From Dactylis glomerata (Eukaryota; Streptophyta; Magnoliopsida; Poales; Poaceae), in contig QXEO01001135.1 in NCBI GenBank assembly GCA_007115705.1, positions 1-64,000 on the forward strand: 64,000 nucleotides of DNA, written 5' to 3'. Of the stretch, positions 22,434-34,459 are shown piece after piece (position 1 is the first letter of the stretch; each line of letters starts with the position of its first letter). The position numbers and the translations under genes are program-made. Under the pieces are notes generated by a model. That model saw only the letters and a list, made by a program, of their open reading frames with translations. It was not told the DNA's origin and did no database searches.

Positions 22434-24060
22434 TGCTACTCGTGTGATGATGACGCCAGAAAAGAGCTGTGGCGTTTAATTGACGTGGGAGCAGTAAGTC
22501 CTTGTGCGTGGTGAATGACCAGCCCGTTGGGAACCCCAAGAGGAAGGTATGATGAGTGTAGCAGCAAGTTTTCCCTCAGTTAAGAAACCAAAGTTTATCG
22601 AATAGGAGAAGGGAGACGGTGACGACTGAAGGTGTTTGTGGAACCTGCACACACACAAACAAATACTTTGTTCCCAACTTGCGATGAGGTTGTCAATCTC
22701 ACCGGTTTGCTTGAAACAAAGGTTATGAGTGTATCGAGTGGAAAACAGTAGTAATATGCGAGTAAAGTAAACAGTGCGGGAAAAGTAAACAGGTGATTGC
22801 AATATGATTAAAATAGGACCGGGGTCCACAGTTCACTAGTGGTGTCTCTCCATAGATAAATAACATGCTGGGTAAACAAATTACAGTTGGGCAATTGATA
22901 GAATAAAGATAACGTGATATGTCAAGAAGATCACTATGAGATTCACTCTGGGCATTACAACAAAATACATAGACCGCCATCCAACTGCATCTATGACTAA
23001 TAATCCACCCCCGGGGATATCATCCGAACACCCTAGAAGTATTAAGTTGCGAACAACAGATAATTGCATTAAGCAAAGTGTGTAATGTAAACAAAGCATA
23101 TGCCCTTGAGCATATGAATGTTGTTTTCTCCCTAGTAGCAACAGCACATCTACCACCTTAGAGGTTTCTGTCACTCCCCCAGGTGAAATAGAGACATGAA
23201 CCCACTATCGAGCATAAATACCCCCTCTTGGAGTCACTAGCAACTACTCGGCCAAGATAGCTACTAACAACGGAGAGCATGCAAGATCATAAACAACATA
23301 GAGATAACAAAAGATATAATTCAGTACAACAACTTAATCATAAACACCAATATTCATCGGATCCCAACAAACCAACATCATAGAATTACATAACGGTGAT
23401 CTCAATCATGTAAGGCAGCTCATGAGATCTAAACATGAAGCACATGGTGGAGAAGACAACCAGCTAGCTACTGCTATGGACCCATAGTCCAAGGTAGACT
23501 ACTCACTCATCGCTCCGGAGGCAAGCATGGCGATGAAGAAGACCTCCGGTGGCGATTCCCCTCTCCGGCAGGGTGCCGGGAAGAGCTTCTGGACCCTCCC
23601 GATCTTCGGGTCGACGGCGGCGGCGGATCGCGATGTATTCTGGAAAACTGATCGGGCCCTTAGGTTTTTCTCGTCGGGGGGTACTTATAGGCGAAGGGGC
23701 GATGTCAGGAGAGGGACCAGGTGTCCTCACACAGGGGTGGCGCGGCCAGGGGCCAGGCCGCGCCGCCCCCTTCTGTGGGGCCCTGGTGGCCCCCCTCCGA
23801 CACTTCTTCGGATGTCTGGAAGCTTCCGGGTAAAATATGACTTCAGGAACTTGTTTCGTCCAATTCCGAGAATATTTCCTGTGTATCACTTCTGAAACAC
23901 AAAAACAGCAGAAAACAGGAAACTGGCACTGTGGCACTTAGTTAATAGGTTAGTTCCGGAAAATGTATAAAAGTGCCACTAAGTGTAACGAAACAATAGG
24001 CAAATGGTGTAAAAACAAGCATGGAGCATCAAAAATTATAGATACGTTTGAGACGTATCA
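22434..24060 (-). repeat. 5' LTR of the Athila-type element
   Basis: It is the same length as the partner LTR and nearly identical to it. Differences seen by eye include C/T and G/A changes near 22524, 22589, 22602 and 22746, one near 23772, and a small cluster near 23925-23970. Confidence 0.95.
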
Positions 24061-24065
24061 GAGCT

Positions 24066-24657
24066 CCAAAATCCTCTTGGAAGAAATGATAGTCTTGCTT
24101 GAATGGGGAGAGTCATGCATTTTTCCTAGAACACAAGCCCTGCAAACACGATCTTTGGCAAAAGAAACATTCTCTTTTAGTCCGAGTATGTGGCCACCCT
24201 TGTGAAGACTTTGCAAAGTCCTCATATTGACATGGGCTAGTCGGCGATGCCAAAGCCAACCCACATCGGCCTTTCCAAATAAACACATTGCACTTGTAGT
24301 GGTTTTTCCCAAGAAGTCCACCACATACAAGTTGTTTTCAATGTGCCCAACGAAAGCGACCTTTAGAGACTTGCTCCACAAGAGTACCACAATTTCATTA
24401 TCAATGAAGACGGCAAAGCCCATCTTACCAAGTGCACGAACTGAAAGTAAATTGTAACCAAGGGTCTCAACAAGCATGATGTCCACAAGGGAAATATCCG
24501 GTGTGACCACCACCTTGCCAAGACCCATTACCTCGGATTGTGGCATGTCTCCATAAGTGGCGGTTATATTGTTGACGTTAGGCCTCATCTCCGTCATGAT
24601 CTTCTTGCTTCCGGTCATATGACTTGTGCATCCACTATCAAGCACCCATTTTGATCC
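24066..24657 (-). pseudogene. Sirevirus protease and integrase zinc-finger region
   Basis: The minus-strand frame encodes the Copia aspartic protease site 'LDSGCTSHMTG' near 24640, the protease body ('SVRALGKMGFAVFIDN') and the GAG-pre-integrase zinc finger ('WLWHRRLAHVNMRTLQSLHKGG', then 'RVCRACVLGKMH'). The frame is open up to 24066, where the Athila-type element interrupts it. The integrase core continues at 16230. The upstream GAG is in a different frame. Confidence 0.9.
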
Positions 24658-27150
24658 ACCGGAAGCATAGTCCTACAAGAGATCATTGCTTAGTTTTAGG
24701 TCCCCATTTCTCAATGGGTCCTCTTTTGTTAGCAACAAGGGTCTTTGGAACCCAAATAGACCAAGCAACATAACCATCATTTGGACCAACATATTTTGCA
24801 TAGACATCACCATAATAATCACAAAATAAAACATAGTGAGGGTTAGCAATTCACACACGATCATCATGAGTGGCTTTGCCACCCACAATAGGATCCTTCT
24901 TTGCTTGTGCGGGCTTGGCCTTCTTTTTCTTGTTGTTGTTGTTCTTCTTCTTTGAGACATAGCCAATCCCCGTTTTATCATTAAATGCCTTTTGCTTACT
25001 CAAAAGGTCATTCAAGTTTTTCTCACCTATGGGAATGGTGGACTTGGCAAGCTCATCTTTCAACCTAGCATTTTCTTCAATAACATTTGCATGATCACAA
25101 GTAGAAGTAGAAGAACTAGGCACATCATTCTTAGTTAATTAAATTTGAAGTTGTTCATGTGACTTGGTAAGAATAGAGTGTTCACTTTTCAAGGCCTTGT
25201 GAGCCTTGTCTAGATCTTCTAAATCCTTAACAAGTTTATCATGACCAACACCAAATTCAATCTTTTCCTTTTTAAGCATTTTTACTTTGGCATGAGCATG
25301 GTCTCGCTCTTTAATGAGTTTGGAAACAACTTCATTATTAGATTCCTCAATGGAATCGAGCTTCTCTTTGAGAGTTGCTCGTTCCTCTTGCTCTCCTTCA
25401 AGAGAGTCTTTTAGTGAGGCAATATCTTGAGCATATTCTTTTTCAAGCCTCATTTGTTCATCTAGTTTTTCAAGAGTCTTACCATATTGAATCAATAGAC
25501 TTTCAAAGTGTAACTTGTGTACACTATTTACACTAGACACATAATCATCAAAAGCAATAATTTCTTCCTTTACTCTAAGACTAGCAAGGTCATTCAATAG
25601 AGCATCATTTGTCTTAGAGGAGGAGGAAGAGGGTGTGGGTGATACCTCGGAAGACTTGGCCATAAGGCACTTGACGTTCTTGATGAGAGAGTCCTCATTG
25701 GGGGATTCAAAGAGTGAAGTGGAAGAGGTGGAGGTGGTTGCAATTGCGGCCATCTCACTAGTCGAGGTTTCTTCTTCATCACTCTCACTCCCGGAGTATT
25801 CTTCTTGAGTCAAGAACACAAACTTTGGTTGCTTCTTCTTTGGTCCACCCTTCTTCACAAATGGCTTCTTTGATGGTGACTTGGTCTTGCTCTTAAGAAT
25901 GAGCTTCCCACCATGATCTTCTCTCTTCTCGTAAGGACACTCAGCAACAAAGTGGAATCTATCATTACAATTGTAGCATGTCCTCACCCTTTGACCATTG
26001 TTGTCACTCCTTTGGAAGCCACTTGACTTGCTTCTTCTTTGATTGTCTTCTTTAGCCTTGTGGGGATCAACCCAAAAGGTTTTTCCATAGAAAGCCATGT
26101 GCTCATGGTACTCATGCCTCATATCCTCGGGACATATCTCTAGTCTTGCTTCAATGCTTGCTTGAAGAGGAACATCTTTCTCAACCACACTTACCTTCAA
26201 AGCAAGGTTGGAGGTTCTTTGCATTCCCATGGCACGAGCACAAGCATCTTCCGCATTTTGTGCAGCAACCTTGTAGGCTTGAATCTCTTGCATCACTTGA
26301 TTGGAGGTCATCTCATGGAAGTTGTGCTTTCCTTGAACACTCTTCACATCCGCGAGCTCATATGGGGTGAGAGCAAGAATGTACTTCATCTTGATCCACT
26401 CATCATCAATATGGTGAGCACCGAGGTTCTTGAAGGTGGTAGCTATAGCCTTGAGTCTTCTATACATCTCTTGATGGTCCTCACCATCCATCATGAAGAA
26501 TCCCTCCGCTTGATTTGAGAAGGCCACATATCTTGTTCTCTTCATGCTCTCATTACCAACAAACACATCGGAGAGACCTTGCCAAGCTTCTTTGGCGGTG
26601 GAGAAGTGTTGGATGTGAGGCAAGTCCTTGGACCCGACCCAACGGCAACTTGAATCATGTGAAGAGCGGTTGCATTGAGTTGGCTATCGACCGCCTCTCT
26701 TCTTGTTAAGTTGTTGGGATCCACGGCCTTGAATCCTTCTTCAACAATCCTCCAAAGCTCGATGCAAGAACTGCGCATATGAGAGATCATTTGATATTGC
26801 CATTGACCAAAGTTTAATGCATCAAGCTTAGGTGGATCACCTCTATTGTTAATATGAGGATGAGGAACCGGCGGGTCAGGTGAATACCAATGAGGGAATT
26901 CACCTTTCCTGTCGCCCTTAGTGCAAGACTTAGCATCGGTACCTTTGTCGGCATCTTCTTCTTCCAACCCCACATTCTCCACTTGTGGAGTAGCGGGTTT
27001 TTCCGGAGGAGGAGCACTAGGAGTTTTAGCTTGAATGAGTTGCACTATCATTTCACGCAACTCGCTTATTTGAGTAGTCATAGATGATTCCAAAGTTTTG
27101 AAATCACCCATGGAAACTTGACCCGAGCCCTCACTAGGTGGGGTGTCCAT
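24658..27150 (-). pseudogene. Sirevirus GAG polyprotein, frameshifted
   Basis: This is the nucleocapsid precursor. The N-terminal segment (27150 to about 26630) contains the gag N-domain ('PPKLDALNFGQWQYQMISHMRSSCIELW'). A frameshift near 26630 leads into a 494-codon frame (26623-25139) with the Copia gag core ('MPHIQHFSTAKEAWQGL', 'YRRLKAIATTFKNLG'). A CCHC zinc knuckle follows at residues 216-229 (CYNCNDRFHFVAEC), then a Lys/Pro/Ser-rich segment and a long coiled coil from about 360 to 494. A stop at 25139 precedes a Lys/Asn-rich stretch (24851-25123) leading to the protease. An extended coiled-coil GAG is characteristic of Sireviruses. Confidence 0.88.
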
Positions 27151-27185
27151 ACTCTTAGGCGGTTAAGCCCGAATAAAGAGCCGAG

Positions 27186-27197
27186 GCTCTGATACCA
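27186..27197 (-). other. Primer-binding site, initiator Met tRNA
   Basis: The minus strand reads TGGTATCAGAGC two bases inside the 5' LTR end (GATCCGTTCA, AT, TGGTATCAGAGC). It marks the start of the Sirevirus internal region. Confidence 0.95.
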
Positions 27198-27199
27198 AT

Positions 27200-28298
27200 T
27201 GAACGGATCGTAAGGGCACCTAGAGGGGGGGGGGTGAATAGGTGCTACTCAAATTTTAATTCTTTTTCAATTTAGGCTTGACACAAAAGGTAAATTCTCT
27301 AGATATGCAACTAAGGTGAATTTACCTATATGAAAACTAGCAAGCTAAGCAAGATACAATAAGTAAAGGCAATAAAGGATAGAGGTAACCGAGAGTGGAG
27401 CACACGGAGACACGGATGTAATTCCCGTAGTTCCTTCCTTTTTAGGGGAAGTACGTCTACGTTGGAGAGGTGTGGTTGCCACAAAGGCCTAACCAACGCC
27501 AGAAAGGCTCACCCTATTCTCCGGTGCAAGCTTCCACCACAAAGGCCTAGCTCACTTTCCACTAAGGGATTCCTCAAGGCGGAACCGGCCTTTACAATCT
27601 TGGGGCACGCATCCACAACCGAATTGGAGGCTCCCAAGCACAACACAATGCTGTCAAACAACAAGTAGCAAGATATCAAATACACAAATCAAGGTCTAGG
27701 GACACAAGGGCCCTCAAGCAAATGAGAGGGGAAAGTAAATCGCTTCGATGAGGATGTAGATCAAGGCCTCCTCCTTCGATTCTCCAAAGATCAAGAGCTT
27801 TGGTGGGTTGAGGGAGGAGATCTTGTGAATTTGGTGGCTCCAAAATGGTGTTTTTCAAGCTTGGAACGAGCAACTCATTGGGGAGAAAGGAGGGGGGTAT
27901 TTATACCCCCCCCCCGAAAATCTGACCGTTGGCTGCCAGTAAAGTCCGGCTATAGCCGGCCTGAAAAATCTGGCCCTGGCCAGAAATAGCCGGACAAATA
28001 GCCAGGTTGAGACAAAGAGGTTTTCACCCCAAAGTCTAGGCAGTCCGGCTATAGCCGGCCTGGGGTCCGGCTAAAGCCGGCCTAAGCACCCAAACTTCAA
28101 TTAAATCATCTTCCCGAGCTTATAAAAACCATCTCCTCCTGAATTTCCTTTGGGCAATGATTATTATCAACTATAATATAGGAAACCCAATATCTTATGC
28201 AAGAATATAATAAAATCCTGCAAAGAATAAACACCACATTAATAGATAATGTATTGTTAACAAACGCCAAAATCACTTAGGCAGGAAATGCTCTTTAA
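27200..28298 (-). repeat. 5' LTR of the Sirevirus (1099 bp)
   Basis: It matches the 4942-6120 LTR throughout but lacks about 17 bp near 27705 and about 63 bp of the palindrome array near 27945. The TG terminus reads TT here (one C-to-A change on the plus strand at 28297). The TATAAATA box is at 27898-27905 on the minus strand. Confidence 0.93.
27898..27905 (-). promoter_or_regulatory. TATA box of the Sirevirus 5' LTR
   Basis: The minus strand reads TATAAATA after a G run, the same as in the other LTR. It would drive full-length element RNA toward lower coordinates. Confidence 0.6.
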
Positions 28299-28303
28299 AG
28301 AAC

Positions 28304-28629
28304 ATGTCACACATATAACTTACATATATAATTCTCGTGTTTACCACTTAGAGATTCATTGGCTCGACAAACTTTCATTTTTGTCTAGTGTAAACCTTTG
28401 GTCGCTCGTTTAATTCTCTGTATTTGGATGGTTTGAAAAAACTATTGACCAGGGACATGGTCTTTCCAAAGTATATATATTTATGCTATGTGTTGAAGAT
28501 TTTTCTATATTGCTTCTCGTGGTTGTTCATGTAAAGAAAGGAGGTGCTGTCCAACTTAAGAATTTCTCCTACGCTTGGTGTTAATTGAGATAGTGTGGTA
28601 GCATTACCAGGTATGAATAAACCTGGGGT
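28304..28629. other. Continuation of the non-TE-looking stretch after the Sirevirus
   Basis: This continues the sequence at 3432-4936 across the Sirevirus insertion point. It is A/T-rich and has no repeat or coding signal that I can recognise. Confidence 0.3.
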
Positions 28630-29508
28630 GTTACACTCAATGTGTCCCTCGGCCGGCCTCTCCTGCCCCTTTTATATGTGGCCAGGTCTCGAGGAACCTG
28701 GTCGGGTTCGATAGAAATTGATTTACACGATACGAATCACAATACAATTCTACCTTAGCTTTTAACACATCGGCCGCTACCCGAACATGCCTCAGGGGTA
28801 CTAACAATGTGGGCCTAGGTATTCATACCCTCTTTAGTAGCCCCCGAGATTCTACGTGAATCGCAGATTCAGGTTGAATCTCAAATTTTGAATCTTCGGC
28901 TTCTATTCTTCGAGCAACTCATTCTTCGTCTTTCTTATAAATCTTCGACTTGGCTGTCAATATTTACCCTCAAGCTCTTATATTTTCAATTTGCAATTTT
29001 TGGATCATTGGATCAAAAGATATTGATTTTCTAAGATTCAGGCATTTTCTGCTTTTTAAAACATAATTCGAAATCCTGACTTAACAGGGCTGGCCACGTG
29101 GCATGTTCTGGTTCACCGGTACTGGTTCGGGTGGATCAACAACTACGGCTGTTAGATTAAAGTGGATCTGGGTGGCCTAGATCTGCTGATACCGATTCAT
29201 TAAGTGATCTAATCCTAGCCACGGGATAAAGATCTGATGGCAGAAGACAGAGAGGAGAGGGCTCACTGGGAAAAGATGTTGATGGCGAGGTCTAGCGGAT
29301 CTGGAGGTCGTCGGCGGGCTGTTTTGGTGGTCTTCGAGGCCCGTGAAGATGCGGATGGTGTTCCTCTTGATGCGATAGAGATGATGGCGAGACGATGTCC
29401 TCGGTGGAAACCTGTAACGATGATGGGAGGCAGCTGGAGGTTTATCGGCGGGTTGGGTTGCTACGGGCGTGATCGAGCATGACATTTTCAGGGAGTATTA
29501 GGAGGAGG
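28630..29508 (-). repeat. LTR-like sequence of an unidentified Gypsy family
   Basis: It begins TGTTACACTCAATGTG on the plus strand, which would be the 3' end of a minus-strand LTR (…GTGTAACA). The minus strand has a TATA box (ATATAAAAGGGG at about 28668-28679), and the C-rich and 'GTAGCCCCCGAG' phrases are typical of grass Gypsy LTRs. It resembles the small LTR at 43699-44032 in layout (a TATA box beside a GGCCAGGT phrase). The left end of the partner region may continue at 63694. Boundaries are not proven. Confidence 0.45.
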
Positions 29509-30567
29509 TGATACGTCTCAAACGTATCTATAATTTTTGATGCTCCATGCTTGTTCTTACACCATTTTCTTAGTGTTTTGTTACACTTCGTGGTGTTTTT
29601 ATGCATTTTCCGGAACTAACCTATTAACAAGATGCCACAGTGCCAGTTTCCTGTTTTCTGCTGTGTTTTGTGTTTCAGAAAAGTTACGCAGGAAATATTC
29701 TCAGAATTGGACGAAACAAAAGCGGAACCTCCTATTTTTACCGAAGCTTCGCGAAGACCAAAGATGACACAGAGAGGGGCCAGGGGCCAACCTCACCACC
29801 AGGGGGCGTAGCCCAGCCCCTGGCCGCGCCCACCTATGGTGAGGGCGCCCTGGTCCACTCCTGATGATGCCCCTTTGCCTATAAAGTCCCCTCGACGGGA
29901 AAAACCTAAGGGACAGATCGCTTTTCCCAGAAACATACTACAAGCCACCGCCGTCACCATCGCGAGATTGGGAGGATCCAGGAGCTCTTTCCGGCACCCT
30001 GCCAGAGAGGAGAATCCCTGTCGGAGGCCTTCTACACCACCATGGTCGCCTCCGGAGTGATGTGTGAGTAGTCTACCTTGGACTATGGGTCCATAGCAAT
30101 AGCTAGATGGTTGTCTTCTCCACCATTTGCTTCATGTTTAGATCTTGTGAGCTGCCCTACATGATCAGGATCATCTTTATGTAATCATACATGTTCTATT
30201 TGTTGGGATCCGATGAGTATTGGTACTATGTCAAGTTGATGTGCTGAATTATATCTTATGTTATCTCTATGTTGTTTATGATCTTGCATGCTTTCCGTTG
30301 CTAGTAGCTATCTTGGCCGAGTAGATGCTAGTAACTCCAAGAGGGAGTATTTATGCTCGATAGTTGGGTTCATGCCTCTATTTAATCTGGGGGAGTGACA
30401 GAAACCTCTAAGGTTGTAGATGTGCTCTTGCCACTAGGGGGAAAACAACATTCTTGTGTCTAAGGATATTTGCTTTGTTTACATTATGCACTTTGCTTAA
30501 TGCAATTATATGTTGTTTGCAACTTAATACTCAAGGGGTCCTCGGACGATTCCCCACGAGTGGATTT
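29509..30567 (+). mobile_element. Athila-type LTR, 5' portion (split by the LARD-like element)
   Basis: It starts TGATACGTCTCAAACGTATC and follows the same order as the LTRs at 16231 and 22434 (reverse orientation), with many substitutions. It breaks off at 30567 where the LARD LTR begins. The remaining 3' part is found at 63361-63693. No Asp-type primer site follows and no GGGGATGCT-type tract precedes it, so it appears to be a solo LTR. Flanking GGAGG at 29504-29508 and 63694-63698 could be its target duplication, but the 3' terminus is not a clean CA, so this is tentative. Confidence 0.75.
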
Positions 30568-31342
30568 TGTGGGGACCCCGGATTACTCATCCGGAATACC
30601 TGATATGCATACAATTCCCATGATCAGTGTGTGTCGTGAATCCACATATCCGAGTTGATAACAGAATTACATCATCCATTATAGTACCGAATAATACTTA
30701 CAATTGGTCATATGACCAAGTATGATATTGCCACGCAGGGCAAGTCTACAACTAAGCAGCGGATACCAAGCAGCGTTGATGACCCACGTCATGCCTACTA
30801 CCCTATAGGCAACTGACTGGGAGACATTCCTAGTTCGCACCGGCATCATCATACCATCACCATCTTCATTGAATTCTTGCTCCAGGTCTAACCAAGTTAA
30901 TAGCCAGGGACAAAGCTGTGAGTACATTTTGAATTGTACTCGCAAACCATCTAAAGAGAAGTAGTTTGATATGCTGTATGGCTGTAGCAAGGGAAGGCTC
31001 TACACTAGTTTGCTTCATTTGAAAACATACTTTCTTATGTCGATATAGCATGTCTAGAATCTTGTTCTACGACATCTCTATATCTCTATTAAAAACATTT
31101 ATAATTTTTTTTCGTAAAATCTCTAGGAAGGGGGTAACCCTTTTTGTTTCATAAACCAGGTCAATCACACATGACCACTTCCATCTTCTCGGTAGTACCC
31201 TCCAGGTACTCCGAACCTTTCCCATGCCGTGACAGTACCCTCCGAGTACTCTGTCTGACACTTTCCTCCATTTTCTAAAAACCATTTTTTTAAAACCAAA
31301 ACGGACATTGGGCAATGTAGTGATCTTTCCAACCGTCCATGA

Positions 31343-31383
31343 CCGAGGACTCGGCTATTCAAATAGGTTTACACTCTGCAGAG
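31343..31383 (-). promoter_or_regulatory. Palindrome trio in the left LARD LTR
   Basis: On the plus strand: CCGAG-GA-CTCGG (31343-31354), CTATTCAAATAG (31355-31366, one decayed base) and CTCTGCAGAG (31374-31383). The order on the minus strand is the same as in the solo LTR at 10601-10644. Confidence 0.7.
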
Positions 31384-33806
31384 GTTGTACACTTTACCCA
31401 CAATCATCTGGATACTCATCGTGTGGGCATCTTCCCCGCATAACATCATATGCCACGACAAGCACCCGATCGTAGTTTTTCAACTGTCCACCTTAGCATA
31501 AGATCTACCGCCAAGAGGGGTATCCCTCAACACCAAAGCCCAAGTGGCTGTTTGACCCAGGAGTTACAAATTCCCCAGCCCAGTCGACCCTTCGGAATGA
31601 CACTACCCGTAGTAGTCCTGTACTCATGGTAGCTCATTATTCAATGAGGGCTCTCGGCTTGTACCCCTGCCCCCTAAAAAGGTGACAAAGCAAGCCTGGG
31701 TAACCGCTCCTACCCAGGGTGCCACAGAAAAGGTGTCCATGGTCGGACTACCATTACATTTTGTAGATCCCATACTAAGATGAACAAACTACTCCGCTAT
31801 GCCCCGTCCCATACTAGGGAAATTGTGGTTGCACGGGTTAATTGTTCTGCACAATACAAAGAAACACCAATGTTTTTATTATGAAACCAAACTTGTCTCC
31901 AACTCCTGGATATTCATCCTCCTCATTTTCAAACTCATTTTTGAAAGCCATCATTGGAATAATTTCCTACTCCAAGGTTTTTGAAGACATTTTCGAAATC
32001 TTATTTGAGTGTTCCCAACCTAGAGTTTTTGCTCCACTACAAGGTTTTCCAAGAATGTCATGATGCTAATCATCAAGCCACTACCCCGGGGATAAGTAGG
32101 TGTCAAGAATGGTGTCATCCACATGGATGATATCAATTGACTTGCGGAGCCAAGTCGCCAACAATTGCTATCTAGAGACAAATAGCAATATATAAAACCA
32201 TGCATTTTCGTAAATAGAAATAAATCATGCATAAGAAAAAAAACTGGGATCAAGGATGCAACAAGTCTAGATGGCTTGCCTTGGCCAGCTTGTCCCTGGT
32301 CTTCTTCCTGATACTCAAATATCTCCCCATCCTCGAAATACCCGGTATCGTTTGAATCTAATGCCAATGAAGTAAAATAGTAAGCAAGCAATCATAATAT
32401 CACCACACTCATACACACAGCAAGCATAACACACAAACACAAGCATTAGTAGGTAGTTTAACACATTTCTGAACTAACCCAAGTGATTTCATCAATTTAT
32501 CTACGCCAAGATTTATTGGTGATTTTTACAAACAACAAACACTAACTGGCCATATTTATAACTATGGTATTTCTATGCATTAGCATAATACAAACAACAT
32601 ACAAATAGAAAGATATCAATTTCCCGAATGCAACAAAAGTGGATTCAACTCATTTAGAGTCGTAAAACTTTTTCTATGAATTTTCTAGTGCAAAAAGTGG
32701 TTGTTTGGGTAAATAAAATCTCACATATTTTATGTTTGACAGAGAAATCTGCAAACAGAGAATATGCAAGACTATGATAGTGCATGACCAACTAAAATTG
32801 GAATCATGCCATTATCACATGCAAAATATGATTTTTGAATCAAACAATCTAAACAAGTCCCTGCAGCATTTTATTTACTAAGCTAGGCACAAATATCCCA
32901 GAGACTTCATTCCCGTGGCACATGCAATCAAAAACTACAAGCTACCACTGAGAATTGGATTCACGCAACTTGAACTTACAAATCTAGAGATTTGAATTTT
33001 TTATTAAAAAGGAACCATATTCACAAGACTAAATATAGATAAATTTAAAGAATTATTTTGACATAGGACCAGTTCCAGTAGATATATCTATAAACAAGGA
33101 TCACTCAGGAATTTGAATCACTGAATTTGGATGCCCAGGGAATTTTCTATGCATTTTACAAACTAACAGAGATATTCAAATAAGTAAGCAGATTATCATG
33201 AAAAGAAAAGATGGGCCGAATTTGAGAGGATCCGGGCAGATCCATAATAGGGTGGCCCAACTAGGGGCTGTGACGAGACACTTGCTAAAAATAGCAAGTC
33301 TGATGCTTTAAAACTCGTGCTACAGGTTATACATGCACGATCGATGCTTGGATAGCTGTACTTGACGGGGACGACGGGTAGCTCCACCACGGGGAGTTCG
33401 GCGACGATGGAGAGTTGGAGACGACGCAAGGATGGCATGCAGGAGAGAGGCTACTCGACTGGGCGCCTCGGATGAGCTGCCGATACCTGTTCTGCCGGCG
33501 TGGTCAAGTTTGCGCTCGACGTCGGAGACGATCGGAAAGCATCCTATCAACGGAGGCCTGTCGGTGGGATACTGGGAACGGAAAGAGAGTGAGTTAGACT
33601 GAGGAGAAGATGCAGACATGGGAGAAACAAGGCAAGGGTAGAGAAAGGCGGTGGCCTCATCCACGACGAGCAGCAGCCAACAGGGGACGATGAGCTCCAG
33701 GTCGATTCTGTCTTTGCTAGAGCAGGGTAGGAGAAGGTATAGGTCCTTGGAGGTGCTCTGGAAGGAGATAAAAAGAGGGAAGTGGTGATGGGGAGTGGAT
33801 GAGAGG

Positions 33807-34459
33807 TACTGATGGCACCCGCCCCCATTGGGTGTGGGTAGAGCCTAACCAAACCCGTACCCATGTCTTAAAATCTTACCCACCACCCGCACCCACACCC
33901 GCACCTGGGTATACAATTTTTCCCATACCCACGCCCGCCCGGGTAAAAAAACCCACGGGTAATACCCACCTAGAAACAACACAACAAGACAATATAATCT
34001 CACAACATATATAAGTAAAATATCAACATATATATCATTTATTCAACAAACTAGCACGCATATTTGAAAGAACCAGCAATCAGGCCCAAAACAAGTTGCA
34101 TATGTGAAAATAACAGCATTACATCCCAATATAGGTTGCAATGTTGCATAATAAAATATTAATATTTAGTTCAAACTTCATTAATAACAAAAGTGCAAAC
34201 CAAGCACATAGATTTTAGGTATATTTTTATTTAAAAATTCTATTGTTAACAAGGACCCACATGTCATATTTTAGGATAGCCGAGTAGGTGGGTATGTGGG
34301 TGTGGGTTATGCAATATCATACCCGCACCCACTATACCCATTGGGTGGAGATATTTTACCATTTGCTTACCCATGGGTTTAGGTTTTTTACCAAACCCTC
34401 ACCGTAATGGGTAAAAACCCGCTGGGTAAGCGGGTAATGGGTACCCATTGCCATCAGGA
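33807..34459. mobile_element. hAT-type MITE (653 bp)
   Basis: It begins TACTGATGGC and ends GCCATCAGGA, so its terminal inverted repeats match with one mismatch. It is flanked by the perfect 8-bp duplication ATGAGAGG (33799-33806 and 34460-34467), the signature length for hAT transposons. The interior is rich in GGGTA/TACCC repeats. It is absent from the right LTR copy (near 54230), where the pre-insertion sequence is uninterrupted. It has no coding capacity. Confidence 0.88.

Larger units (their letters stand above)
16231..24060 (-). mobile_element. Complete non-autonomous Athila-lineage Gypsy element (Sabrina/Fatima-like)
   Basis: The two LTRs have equal length (1627 bp: 16231-17857 and 22434-24060). 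Perfect GAGCT duplications flank the element (16226-16230 and 24061-24065). It has an Asp-tRNA primer site and a purine tract. The interior (4.6 kb) encodes only gag-protease and lacks RT, RNase H and integrase, so it must be moved by enzymes from a relative. I count about nine mismatches between the LTRs by eye (roughly 0.5%), which marks it as a young insertion. The family name is tentative. Confidence 0.93.
4942..28298 (-). mobile_element. Complete Copia element, Sirevirus (Maximus-like), with two nested insertions
   Basis: LTRs lie at both ends (4942-6120 and 27200-28298). Perfect 5-bp target duplications AGAAC flank it at 4937-4941 and 28299-28303. The primer-binding site TGGTATCAGAGC and a purine tract are in place. 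Gene order on the minus strand is GAG (long, with zinc knuckle and coiled coil), protease, integrase, RT/RNase H, then an extra env-like ORF. That order, the extra ORF, repeated purine tracts and palindrome-rich LTRs are features of the plant Sirevirus genus. Removing the solo LTR (6791-11259) and the Athila-type element (16231-24060) leaves about 11.1 kb. All coding parts carry frameshifts or stops, so it is not autonomous now. Confidence 0.93.
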
